From Bombyx mori (taxonomy: Eukaryota > Arthropoda > Insecta > Lepidoptera > Bombycidae): a stretch of 64,000 bases of DNA. The notes below the pieces were generated by a model. The model was not told the DNA's origin, ran no database searches, and saw nothing but the letters and a program-made list of their open reading frames with translations. Both the position numbers and the translations under genes were made by a program. Below, one piece after another: positions 40,101 to 45,979 of this stretch. The stretch lies in NCBI RefSeq assembly GCF_030269925.1, contig NC_085107.1, positions 15,502,001-15,566,000 on the forward strand. The letters run 5' to 3'. How positions within the stretch are numbered: position 1 is the first letter of the stretch; each line of letters starts with the position of its first letter.

Positions 40101-42469
40101 CTAGTTTCATATTTTCCGCTCGAACTGTGAACGGGACGGGGTGAATGACAATCTTGAAAAGAAAAATCAAGCTACATTCAGGAAGGGTGTTAAATTCCTG
40201 TATTATAACAACGGCAACAACGTTTACGGCTTCTCGCTTCGGTTTCGTTGTCTTTAATCTTTTTAAAATATCTTGTTTACTTTGTAATTTAATATAATAA
40301 TATATATATTATGATTTAATTTAATTTAATATATTATGAAACGAATAAAATTATTTACTGTATCAGTTCTATAGGTCTTTTGTCGCTTCGTAGCGGTTAA
40401 AATCGAGTTCCCCTCGTGGCTAACAATGTCGATACGTTCGACACAATTACTCAACCCCCTGATAAGTCCTCTGTTGAACACCCTCCACATGCCATGTTCA
40501 TAATATGGCAAATTAAAACTGAAATCAAATTCGGGCGCGCCATAGGAAATTAGTGGATCCATTCAGCTTGCTGATAAATGCATTATTTGTGCAATTTAAA
40601 ACAGTGCGTGTGTCACTTCATTAACCAACCAAAATTTTGTATTGAAGATAAAACCACGACTACAAATCGCTTTTTCGCATTAAAAGTGTACAATTTCCAA
40701 AAACATTCGAAATTGAGTTAATATGCGTAAATATTTGGTATCACCAGTTTTTTTTTTCTCATAAATACTGTCAAAAGAGCGAAGTTTACTTTTAGTTTTG
40801 TTTTTTGTTTACCTATGTTTTGACTACTATTAACAAAATTAATACATAATTTTATCTTACTTTAAAAGACAGATAATGTAACTGCTAAAAAATAAAAAAT
40901 AAATGTTGCAAATATGATTAATATTAAAAATATAGCATGTTAAACCTTTAAAACACTCTCCTGTAAAATTAGTAAGTTTTGAGATTATACAGTTTTAATG
41001 CGAGAAGACGAAATGGTGGATATTTGATATGGCGCAGGCAACCGTTTAGGCTGTTTGCACATGGATAGATCAATCATAATAGAAGCATTAGATAACACGA
41101 CTACTTTCTAAAAGCTCCCGGAACCTATAAACTTATCCGTGTCTTTTGAAGAAACTTCGACTGGCATTTACAAAATTTTAAAAGAAAAAGAAAGAGTATG
41201 AGCAACAATACCTAGAACAGATATTGTCAAAGTTTTAGCACTTTCAATGTAATAAAATTAAATACTCTTTATAAATATTAGAATACAACTAACTAAGCAT
41301 ACTACTGTATGCATACTTTAACTTTTTATTATACACGCTGATAATTCATAACCGATCATCTGTGTGGATTATCATCAGAGGGTACGCTTTGTTCAGTCCG
41401 AGCTCACGGCTCACCTGATGTTAAGTAGTTATCAGAGCCCATAGACATAAAACACGCTAATGCCTACCTTGACTTATGACTTTTAAATAGTACAACGGCT
41501 ACCCCACCTTTCCAACCGAAACGCATTACAGGTTCGCGGCAAAATTAAGCAAAGTGGCGGTTTCCTAACCGTGCTCGACGCGGATTCACACGACAACCTA
41601 GCATCTGTATATACATAGATAATCTTGCACTGCTACCTCTTTTGGTACATTTTGATAAAAAGAAAAATAGTATACCTAACGTAATCTATACTAATATATA
41701 AATCTACAGTGATTTTTACCGATGTTCCGTAATAACTACTGAACCATGCATCCGATTGACTTGAAACTTGGTATCCATGTAGAAAATACATGTACTTAAT
41801 GGATAGGCTATATATTTATATGAGTGTTGGACTCCCTACACCAGTTGCGGAGGCGTTAATGATGAGAATCTTTGTGGGGGTGAGATATAATAATGTTAAT
41901 TTTAAATGTCCAGCAAATCGGACGGGTACAGCTAGGCTATTCATAAATGAACTTTTTGGGTTGTGGTGTGGTAGCGGGTTGGACGGCAGCATTCGCTTTG
42001 AGACGTCTATGAGGCTTCAGTCGCTGCCATAGCACAAAGCTAGCTCAGAACATGTCTGCTCACTAAAACCGAAAAAAAAAAGAACACTGAATTATATTTT
42101 ACCTGGAACTCGAACGATGGATACAGCGACATGGTGTCAATGTCAGCATCGCTTTCTTTGAGAACTGGACACTGACTGGGTGCCTGAACAAAATAATATT
42201 GCATCTTAGAAGACATGATCTTTTGGTTTACAATAAAAATATTATTTATTAAAATTATAAAATATCTAGAAATGTTTTATTTACTGTATTATACGGGTTT
42301 TTTGTATGTTATAAATGTGTAAATTTATTTTTACTTGACAATTTGTATACTTGTACTCGTATATTTTAGTATAATATATAAAATAATTCTACCTTTTTAT
42401 ATTTCGGTGTCCGCTGCATTATCTGCAACGGTCTCAGTATGATCTCATCGCTGTTCGCCAAGCTGTTAT
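13437..42469 (-). CDS. alpha-Man-IIb: Golgi class II alpha-mannosidase (GH38), alpha-Man-IIb type, 5' end missing
   Basis: A glycoside hydrolase family 38 enzyme that trims mannose from N-glycans in the Golgi lumen. Six coding exons join in frame: 42393-42469, 42103-42183, 22774-22866, 21230-21424, 16217-16328 and 13437-16129, giving 1082 residues. Family zinc-site and catalytic motifs are present: [21 protein letters not shown] (nucleophile Asp), GDDFRYD (acid/base Asp by family) and [10 protein letters not shown] (zinc His). Family members are about 1100-1150 residues with a short N-terminal tail and one membrane anchor; that part is absent and must lie on exon(s) upstream of 42469, in or beyond the window. 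The [14 protein letters not shown] stretch fits insect alpha-Man-IIb (moth 'ManIII' group) better than Man-II, from memory. No frame break was seen. Confidence 0.9.
16217..16328 (-). CDS. alpha-Man-IIb: Mannosidase exon ([12 protein letters not shown])
   Basis: 112 bp between acceptor TTTTACAG and donor GTAAGT. Encodes [20 protein letters not shown] and continues to DQFIEG, closely matching the conserved GH38 segment between the HSHNDPGW and WSIDPFG motifs. Confidence 0.95.
16329..17797 (-). other. Mannosidase intron sequence, no element identified
   Basis: AT-rich. Frames of 69 codons (16808-17017, +) and 89 codons (17426-17695, -) show no recognisable domain and carry no splice or start context that I would trust. 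Confidence 0.4.
17798..18030 (+). repeat. Bm1 SINE, 5'-truncated
   Basis: Starts at the internal ACTGGTGGTA motif and runs to the CATCTAAGCAAATAAAAAA tail. Carries the typical CTGCCGTGAAGCAGTAATGC core. The tRNA-like head is missing. Confidence 0.9.
18490..18903 (-). mobile_element. Non-autonomous Helitron (family H1), copy B
   Basis: Read on the minus strand it starts TCTATATATCAATACG after A and ends with hairpin AGTCGAATTTCGACT and CTCTAG before T. 414 bp, close to copies A (10096-10521) and C (59446-59868). Confidence 0.85.
18904..19539. other. Intron sequence, no element identified
   Basis: AT-rich sequence. A 95-codon plus-strand frame (19043-19330) has no recognisable motif and is probably chance. 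Confidence 0.4.
19540..19715 (-). repeat. Diverged Bm1 SINE fragment
   Basis: The minus strand shows the Bm1 core order (GTGGTACC-type motif, the GTGAAGCAGTAATGC region, then the CATAGAC region) with many substitutions. An old copy. Confidence 0.65.
19926..20029. repeat. Imperfect 43-bp direct repeat
   Basis: About 43 bp starting AATTTTCCTCATATACAC (19926) recurs from about 19987 with several substitutions. It causes a repeated peptide ([10 protein letters not shown] / [10 protein letters not shown]) in a minus-strand frame at 19836-20096. That frame is not otherwise recognisable. Confidence 0.6.
20120..20957 (-). pseudogene. Jockey-type LINE ORF2 internal fragment, decayed
   Basis: Corresponds to the endonuclease and linker part of ORF2 in the full-length element (about 44937-45770). 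Shared peptide pieces include TMVDWQKL and [10 protein letters not shown]. It has frameshifts and stops, and lacks both the RT domain and the 3' end. The longest open piece is 20119-20499. An old internal remnant. Confidence 0.8.
21230..21424 (-). CDS. alpha-Man-IIb: Mannosidase exon with the HSHNDPGW zinc motif
   Basis: 195 bp, 65 codons, phase 0 at both ends, between TTTTAG and GTACGT. Encodes [20 protein letters not shown] and ends HPIKQK. His and Asp of HSHND are the first two zinc ligands by family. Confidence 0.95.
21648..21891 (+). repeat. Bm1 SINE, 5'-truncated
   Basis: Begins TACTGGTGGTAGGGCCTC and ends AAAGCAATAAAAAAAAAA. The body is near consensus; the tRNA-like head is absent. 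Confidence 0.92.
21892..22773 (-). other. Mannosidase intron sequence with a small GC-rich patch
   Basis: Mostly AT-rich. A GC-rich stretch at about 22070-22160 (with AGGCTCGTGCCT, a small hairpin) is not recognisable. A roughly 30-bp piece at 22634-22660 resembles the start of the Bm1 body. Confidence 0.4.
22774..22866 (-). CDS. alpha-Man-IIb: Mannosidase exon ([20 protein letters not shown])
   Basis: 93 bp, 31 codons, phase 0, with polypyrimidine acceptor CTTTTTTTCTAG and donor GTATAA. Encodes the stem-side segment before [13 protein letters not shown]. Confidence 0.9.
22867..23785 (-). other. Mannosidase intron sequence; 73-codon frame of unknown origin
   Basis: A minus-strand frame at 23332-23553 of mixed composition (starts [20 protein letters not shown]) might be a decayed exon or transposon piece. 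I do not recognise it and see no supporting splice pattern. Confidence 0.3.
23786..24155 (-). mobile_element. Jockey-type LINE, 3'-terminal fragment
   Basis: Starts with eight T's on the plus strand (poly(A) tail) and carries the 3' UTR and last ORF2 codons of the Jockey family. Flanked by related sequence on both sides (23727-23784 and about 24156-24199), ending in TTTGTCAC both times. Confidence 0.8.
24200..24990 (-). other. Mannosidase intron sequence, nothing identified
   Basis: AT-rich with no recognisable repeat or coding sequence. Confidence 0.4.
24991..25428 (+). repeat. Bm1 SINE, near full length with tRNA-like head
   Basis: The most complete Bm1 copy here. The head has an A-box-like TGGCCTAAAGG (25003-25013) and a B-box-like GTGTTCGAATGCC (from 25052), the internal RNA polymerase III promoter of tRNA-derived SINEs. 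A linker and the ACTGGTGGTAGGACCTC body follow, ending in CATCTAAACAGTAAAAAA. The B box departs from consensus, so activity is doubtful. Confidence 0.92.
25739..25970 (+). repeat. Bm1 SINE, 5'-truncated
   Basis: Typical Bm1 body from TTACTGGTGGTAGGACATC to ATCTAAGCAATA. It is followed by a T-run rather than an A-run, so the tail has been lost or changed. Confidence 0.9.
25971..26769 (-). other. Mannosidase intron sequence, nothing identified
   Basis: AT-rich with no recognisable element. Confidence 0.4.
26770..27130 (+). pseudogene. RTE-type LINE, C-terminal ORF remnant
   Basis: Translation in changing frames gives [20 protein letters not shown] and [20 protein letters not shown], the conserved C-terminal tail of RTE-like retrotransposon proteins (a KVxGKRxxGRSPTRWxDQ-type motif). 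It ends TKAFQG-stop at 27130. The reverse transcriptase core is absent; frameshifted and inactive. Confidence 0.7.
27135..27412 (+). mobile_element. Jockey-type LINE, 3'-terminal fragment
   Basis: Begins a few bases after the RTE remnant stops. It carries the last ORF2 codons and the 3' UTR with CCCACTGAG, although the right stem arm has a deletion (CTTCTGTGGG). Ends in a short A-run at about 27400-27407. A clear target duplication was not found. Confidence 0.78.
27413..28356 (-). other. Mannosidase intron sequence, nothing identified
   Basis: AT-rich with no recognisable repeat or coding sequence. Confidence 0.4.
28357..28650 (+). mobile_element. Non-autonomous Helitron (family H3)
   Basis: 294 bp starting TCTATATATAAAAATG after A and ending GGGTCAGCTAG before T. 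A short GGCA...TGCC hairpin lies just before the end. The AACTCGAGAACAGCTGGACC inner stretch is, from memory, very common in moth genomes. No protein encoded. Confidence 0.75.
28651..30339 (-). other. Mannosidase intron sequence, nothing identified
   Basis: About 1.7 kb of AT-rich sequence. Several 60-76 codon frames show no known motif. Confidence 0.4.
30340..30556 (+). pseudogene. RTE-type LINE, 3' end with (TGA)n tail
   Basis: An open stretch encodes [20 protein letters not shown], then [20 protein letters not shown] and [19 protein letters not shown], the C-terminal tail of RTE-clade proteins. The stop is followed directly by (TGA)n at 30537-30554, the usual simple-repeat 3' end of this clade. 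Only about 65 codons remain. Confidence 0.85.
30557..30933 (-). other. Mannosidase intron sequence, nothing identified
   Basis: AT-rich with no recognisable element. Confidence 0.4.
30934..30996 (-). repeat. Short Bm1 SINE fragment
   Basis: Holds the AGCAGAAATAGGCAA and CCGTACGGGC-type core and ACCACCAGTA on the plus strand, the complement of the Bm1 body start. Confidence 0.65.
30997..31977 (-). other. Mannosidase intron sequence, nothing identified
   Basis: AT-rich. The 117-codon minus frame at 30859-31212 overlaps the Bm1 fragment and has no domain. Confidence 0.4.
31978..32304 (-). pseudogene. RTE-type LINE, C-terminal ORF remnant
   Basis: A 108-codon frame contains [20 protein letters not shown] and [14 protein letters not shown], matching the RTE C-terminal motif also seen at 26770-27130. 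The following part ([18 protein letters not shown]) is diverged. No RT core; an inactive remnant. Confidence 0.6.
32305..33008 (-). other. Mannosidase intron sequence, nothing identified
   Basis: AT-rich. The part next to 32304 may belong to the same RTE remnant but cannot be aligned by eye. Confidence 0.35.
33017..34166. mobile_element. hAT-type MITE, interrupted by a Jockey LINE
   Basis: Ends read CAGGGGTTCCCAAACTTAG on the left and, on the other strand, CAGTCTTTCCCAAAGTGGG on the right, an imperfect hAT-like terminal repeat. Flanks are TTCTACGT (33009-33016) and TTCTATGT (34167-34174), an 8-bp target duplication with one change, the length expected for hAT. Without the Jockey insertion the element is about 250 bp and non-coding. 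Confidence 0.75.
33257..34141 (-). mobile_element. 5'-truncated Jockey-type LINE (second subfamily)
   Basis: On the minus strand it keeps the ORF2 C-terminus, open from 34140 to the stop at 33500. It includes [20 protein letters not shown] and the [20 protein letters not shown] region, clearly related to but distinct from the full-length element's ORF2. A 3' UTR of a different subfamily follows. The target duplication TTATCGCCCACTTT is present at 33243-33256 and 34142-34155. Reverse transcriptase and endonuclease are missing, so it is dead. Confidence 0.88.
34175..36071 (-). other. Mannosidase intron sequence, nothing identified
   Basis: Mostly AT-rich. A GC-richer spot at 35070-35290 holds a 68-codon plus frame (35094-35300) without known motifs. 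A 75-codon Lys-rich minus frame (35537-35764) is also unrecognised. Confidence 0.4.
36072..36235 (+). repeat. Diverged Bm1 SINE fragment
   Basis: TCGGTGGTAGAACC, GGTAGGTACCACC and CTTAAGGTGGGTTG occur in Bm1 order. Old and strongly mutated. Confidence 0.7.
36416..36576 (+). mobile_element. Jockey-type LINE 3' UTR fragment, diverged
   Basis: Contains TCTTCTCAGTGGGTC, TTCCGATCCGGTAG and GCACTGCTCTTGCTAGG in family order and ends in a short A-run. The left arm of the stem is damaged. Confidence 0.7.
36577..37227 (-). other. Mannosidase intron sequence, nothing identified
   Basis: AT-rich; no clear element. Confidence 0.35.
37228..37478 (+). repeat. Bm1 SINE with tRNA-like head, 3'-truncated
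   Basis: Has the head with GTTTTCGAATCCC (B-box-like), the linker, and the body start to CCGTGAAGCAGTA. It then stops, losing the 3' half and tail. Part of the A-box side is deleted (GAAGTCGTCCGGTGC). Confidence 0.85.
37796..38290 (+). repeat. Bm1 SINE interrupted by another insertion, with an atypical tail
   Basis: The Bm1 body runs 37796-37970. It is interrupted by a non-Bm1 segment (37971-38218) and resumes with GATGTCTATAGG to 38290. The 3' tail (GTATGCCCGTCTACCTGC, then AGGGCAATA) resembles the BMC1-like LINE tail at 54150-54185 more than the usual Bm1 tail. Confidence 0.75.
37971..38218 (-). mobile_element. Unidentified insertion with AATAAATA tail, inside Bm1
   Basis: On the minus strand it ends in (AATA)n, preceded by GTAAGCCTGACTTTG. 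Its far end is GC-rich (GGCGTTGGCGGGGCTGAGG). The simple-repeat end suggests the 3' end of a 5'-truncated LINE, but the family is not recognised and no target duplication was resolved. Confidence 0.5.
38563..38816. mobile_element. MITE with 36-bp terminal inverted repeats
   Basis: The terminal repeats 38563-38598 and 38781-38816 agree at 35 of 36 positions (left starts TCGACGCTTGAAAGGCAAAC). TA lies directly outside both ends, as for Tc1/mariner-type elements. 254 bp, non-coding. The near-identity of the arms suggests a fairly recent insertion. Confidence 0.85.
38817..41398 (-). other. Mannosidase intron sequence with a GC-rich islet and an AT microsatellite
   Basis: Mainly AT-rich. About 39050-39240 is GC-rich (AGGCCGCGTAGCGCCTCGCG) with a pyrimidine-rich stretch, and is unidentified. 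A (TA)n run lies at 39917-39942. A 78-codon minus frame (40326-40562) has no known motif. Confidence 0.45.
39917..39942. repeat. (TA)n microsatellite
   Basis: Uninterrupted TA dinucleotide run after TGTG. Confidence 0.95.
41399..41602 (-). repeat. Bm1 SINE, diverged
   Basis: The plus strand shows the complement of the Bm1 tail and body in order (GAGCTCACGGCTCACCTGA, GAGCCCATAGACAT, then ACGCATTAC), with substitutions throughout. Confidence 0.8.
41685..41935 (+). mobile_element. Non-autonomous Helitron (family H2), second copy
   Basis: Starts TCTATACTAATATATAAATC after A and ends with hairpin GTCCAGCAAATCGGAC and TACAGCTAG. The base after CTAG is G rather than T. Matches the interrupted copy at 9888-10531 through its length, including GAAAATACATGTACTTAATG. 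Confidence 0.78.
42103..42183 (-). CDS. alpha-Man-IIb: Mannosidase exon (luminal stem region)
   Basis: 81 bp, 27 codons, phase 0, between TTGTTCAG and GTAAAA. Encodes [20 protein letters not shown] plus YPSFEFQ. Corresponds to the variable segment before the catalytic domain. Intron length to the next exon is 19.2 kb. Confidence 0.82.
42393..42469 (-). CDS. alpha-Man-IIb: Mannosidase exon, most upstream one found (stem region)
   Basis: 77 bp between GTTACAG and GTAGAA. Its first two bases complete a codon from an earlier exon; it then encodes [20 protein letters not shown] and PKYKK. The phase joins correctly to the exon at 42103-42183. The upstream exon must end in phase 1. Confidence 0.72.
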
Positions 42470-42855
42470 CTGTAACGAATAAAATAATTATTATAAAAAA
42501 AATATGGTAATAATTTGTTGTACAAAGAAACGAAAACAATTCTTATATAGATGTTATAAGATGACTTTAACTGAATTTAAATTGTCCATGAACTTAACTT
42601 GACGAGTAATTTAAATGAGTTACAGTTCATAATAGAGGTTTATTTTTTGTAATGAGAAAATTTGAATGAAGCTTTTTAATATTGAGCTATGGTTTTGGTC
42701 GCGGAGTAGATCTCAATATTTCTACTTATATATGTATAATATATAAATATATTTGTTCACATGGGTGGGTGGACCCACGTCGGAAGAAAACCAGATAAAA
42801 ACATAAAGCCGTGAAAGTGAGAACTTTCAAGTCGATTTAAGGGGTAAACAGCCAA
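42470..42855. other. Intron sequence upstream of the last identified mannosidase exon
   Basis: AT-rich; no exon with a start and membrane anchor was found here. Confidence 0.4.
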
Positions 42856-43031
42856 AATTACCAACTTTTTTTTTTTTTTTTTTTCCTACCTATGCTGATA
42901 GCCTTGAGAGGCTATTTCAGCTTCACCCTAACGTTAGTAGGTGAGCTCGCGGGGCTCAACCGGAGAGTTGCTAACACTGACCCTAGCAAGAGCAGTGCTT
43001 CGCTGAATCTACCACCGGATCGGAAACGCGA

Positions 43032-43065
43032 CCCACTGAGAAGATCCGGCGAGAAACTCAGTGGG
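43032..43065 (-). promoter_or_regulatory. Conserved stem-loop in the Jockey 3' UTR
   Basis: CCCACTGAG (43032-43040) and CTCAGTGGG (43057-43065) form a perfect 9-bp stem 14 nt after the ORF2 stop. The stem is recognisable in several truncated copies and in the second subfamily (33454-33487, 48447-48480), where one A-U pair becomes G-C. A role in template recognition by the reverse transcriptase is an inference. Confidence 0.6.
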
Positions 43066-43078
43066 CTGTGTCTATGGG

Positions 43079-45961
43079 TTAGTTCGCTCGTCGAGCCCTT
43101 CGTCGCAAGCGACGGGTTCGACGAGGACGGTGACCGGTGCTTGTGGTGCCTAAAAGCACCGTTAATGGATCAGGAGGATCCGTAATGACGTGCTTTGGGC
43201 GACGTCGACGGTTTACCATTCGGTCTACTGGGTCGGGTATGTAATTTCCAGCGGCTACGATGAGAGGGTTCTCATGTCGTGCCGCCTTCTCAAAATGGCG
43301 CAGCGATGCCGACTGTAGATACTTACTAAAAGAGTCGAGCTCCAGGTCGTCGTGGAGATCCACATTCCTAAGGAACCAAGGCGCTCCGACGGCTATCCTG
43401 CAGAATCGTGATTGAATAACCTGAAGGGATTTCAAGTTGGTGCGGGCTGCGTGAGCGAACACTACGCTTGCATACGTCATGACGGGGCGTATACAAGTTT
43501 TGTAGAGAGTTACCTTATTACGGAGGGACAGTTTGCTTCGACTACAAAGCATTGGATAGAGTCGTCCTAGAATAAACGCGGCGCGGTCGCGTACCGTTTT
43601 TATATGGGGACGGAATGTCATCCCTCTGTCGAGGGTGACGCCTAGATATTTGACCTTCGAGACCCACGGAATGGGCTGGCCAAAGAGAGTGATGGGACTA
43701 ACGGCGGAGGTGTTTGCGCGCCTACTACGGAGTGGGATGCTCGAAGTGATGTTCGGAGGGCGACCCCTTTTGAAGAGCACCGCTGCGCTTTTCGTGGGGT
43801 TGATGTCTATTCGCCACTTCCGGAACCACTGTCCCAGGGTGGCTACTGCGATCTGGAGTCGCCGATGAAGCAGCGACATCTTCCTACACGAGTAGTAGAT
43901 AGCCGTGTCATCGGCGAAGAGCGCTAGATGGGTCTCCGGAGACCGGGGTATATCATTGATATACAAACTAAATAATAACGGGGAGAGCGCGGAGCCTTGC
44001 GGGACTCCGGCGGTCAGTCGACGGGGACGAGAACGAGTTCCCTCTACTCGATATCGAAACGAACGGTTCGACAAGAAGTCTCGTATGATGAGCACGAGTC
44101 TGTCTGGCACTCCCATGTTGTACAGTTTATAAATTAAACCGTTGTGCCAGACTTTGTCGAACGCCTTCGCGATGTCGAAGAAGAGGGCGCCGGTCGGGAT
44201 TTGTTTACGCCTATTTAGTCCTATCAGAATGTGCTCCGTGAGGCGGTGCACTTGTTGTACGCACGAGTGTTTTGAGCGGAATCCGAACTGTTCGTCTATG
44301 AGAATTTTGTTCGCGGTAACAAAATCCCAGAGGCGTTTCCTAAGGAGCCGTTCGTAAATTTTTCCTATCGTCGAGAGGAGACTAATCGGACGGTAACTAG
44401 AAGTTTCGTTTGTCGGTTTGCCCGGCTTATGTATACCGATAACGTCCGCTTCTTTCCACACCGCGGGAAAGATGCAGTGCGTCATAGCGGCATTTAAAAT
44501 TGTAGCCAACATTGCTATCAGTTGGACTGGCAAGAGTTTAAGCGCGCGGTTGTGGATGCCGTCGGAGCCGGGTGCCTTCCTAGGTTGTAGGTTGTGGATC
44601 GCGTCTCTAACTTCGTCAGTGGTAATGGGGGGTAACGCGTCCGAGGGCGGCAGGGAAGCTCTGCGCTCGACCTCCCTGTCGACTAACTCGGTGTGTTCGG
44701 GGTCCGCGTGTTGAGTGCTGGTGGTGCACTGCTCTTGCAGTGCATCGGCCAGCAGCTCAGCCTTGTCATCGTCATCGAATGCCGGTGGTTGGCCTGAAGG
44801 GCGTACGAGGGGAGGCATAGTAGCGGTAGTTTCGGATTTGAGAGTCCTAGCTAGTCGCCAGTATGCTTGGTGGGAGGGCGCGAGTTGTTCTAAATAACTA
44901 TGCCAATTGTCGTTACGCGCGTCGCTTAAGCGGGAGTGGACTTCGCGTTGTAGACGACGCATCCGAATCCGGTTTGAATGCGTGGGAAGACGATCGTAGG
45001 CCCGGATTGCCGCGTTCCTAACTCTTAAGAGATTCCTAAGATCGGGGGACAGTCTGATGCGGTGGAAGCTGTCCTCCACATCGACTTCTTTAGAAGATCT
45101 AATGATCGCGGAAGATATGTGATCGGTAATGATGTTTATGGATTCGACGGTGTCCTCGGGGGATAGATTCGAATCCGGGCCGTAAGGGAGGATTGGCGGA
45201 GCGGTGTCGGCTAGGCACGTGCCCAGCTTATTCCAATCCACCATGGTCCTCGTACCAGTGACTGGGTTGTGGGGGCGACCGAGCTGCATAACGACAGGTC
45301 GGTGGTCTGAGTCGAGCTCTGACATTGCTTCGATGGAACGCAAGCGCAGAGTTACGTTCCTAAGCAATGCCAGGTCTATAGTGCTCGGACGGAGCGCGAT
45401 GTTATACGGATAACATGTTGGAGTTGGGGGACCGACTATTTCAAAGGTGAGGTCGTCTATAAACGCGTCGAGACGCCTACCGTTAACGTTAGTACGATGG
45501 CAGTTCCACCTAGTGTGGTGGCAATTTAAATCGCCTGCCAGGATGACGGAGTCTCCCATGCCGAACAGTGACTCGATGTCACTGCTCAGAAGGGGCTTGT
45601 CCGGGGGGAGATAGACGGATGCGATGACGACCGGCTGGTGTCCCGTCAGCGAGATGCGGCACACTGTCGCCTCGATATGTGAGAGCGAGGGAGTATCGAG
45701 AGGGACAACGTGCAGGGCCCGTCTATAGTAAATGGCAGTCCCGCCTTTGGAGGCGGTGAGTCTGTCATTCCTAACCATGACGTAGTTCGCGACTTTCGGG
45801 TCGCGACGCGAGGGCTTCAGACAGGTCTCCTGCACTAATAAGATATCTATAAGATTGTCGCGGAGGAATTCGAAAATTTGATCGCGTTGACGCGCGAGTC
45901 CGTTAGCATTGTAGAATGCTAACGTAAGGGAATACGGTTTTTCTCTACCTTTTTGCGCCAT
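43079..45961 (-). CDS. Jockey LINE ORF2: APE endonuclease and reverse transcriptase, 960 aa
   Basis: Makes the DNA nick and copies the element RNA at the target. The N-terminal apurinic-type endonuclease (about 1-230) shows FYNANGL, LLVQETCL, AGDLNCHHTRW and SDHRPV. The reverse transcriptase (about 480-760) shows KPGKPTNETSSYRPISLLS, QFGFRSKHS, DIAKAFDKVWH, GVPQGSALSPLLFSLYINDI and the catalytic FADD. The C-terminal part (HAARTNLKSLQVIQSRFCR and a basic end) is typical of the clade; no RNase H domain was recognised. The start is 18 nt after the ORF1 stop, in another frame, suggesting reinitiation. The length is normal and no catalytic motif is broken. Confidence 0.93.
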   Translation of the reverse strand: MAQKGREKPYSLTLAFYNANGLARQRDQIFEFLRDNLIDILLVQETCLKPSRRDPKVANYVMVRNDRLTASKGGTAIYYRRALHVVPLDTPSLSHIEATVCRISLTGHQPVVIASVYLPPDKPLLSSDIESLFGMGDSVILAGDLNCHHTRWNCHRTNVNGRRLDAFIDDLTFEIVGPPTPTCYPYNIALRPSTIDLALLRNVTLRLRSIEAMSELDSDHRPVVMQLGRPHNPVTGTRTMVDWNKLGTCLADTAPPILPYGPDSNLSPEDTVESINIITDHISSAIIRSSKEVDVEDSFHRIRLSPDLRNLLRVRNAAIRAYDRLPTHSNRIRMRRLQREVHSRLSDARNDNWHSYLEQLAPSHQAYWRLARTLKSETTATMPPLVRPSGQPPAFDDDDKAELLADALQEQCTTSTQHADPEHTELVDREVERRASLPPSDALPPITTDEVRDAIHNLQPRKAPGSDGIHNRALKLLPVQLIAMLATILNAAMTHCIFPAVWKEADVIGIHKPGKPTNETSSYRPISLLSTIGKIYERLLRKRLWDFVTANKILIDEQFGFRSKHSCVQQVHRLTEHILIGLNRRKQIPTGALFFDIAKAFDKVWHNGLIYKLYNMGVPDRLVLIIRDFLSNRSFRYRVEGTRSRPRRLTAGVPQGSALSPLLFSLYINDIPRSPETHLALFADDTAIYYSCRKMSLLHRRLQIAVATLGQWFRKWRIDINPTKSAAVLFKRGRPPNITSSIPLRSRRANTSAVSPITLFGQPIPWVSKVKYLGVTLDRGMTFRPHIKTVRDRAAFILGRLYPMLCSRSKLSLRNKVTLYKTCIRPVMTYASVVFAHAARTNLKSLQVIQSRFCRIAVGAPWFLRNVDLHDDLELDSFSKYLQSASLRHFEKAARHENPLIVAAGNYIPDPVDRMVNRRRRPKHVITDPPDPLTVLLGTTSTGHRPRRTRRLRRRARRAN

Positions 45962-45979
45962 TGATTACCGGTAAAGATT

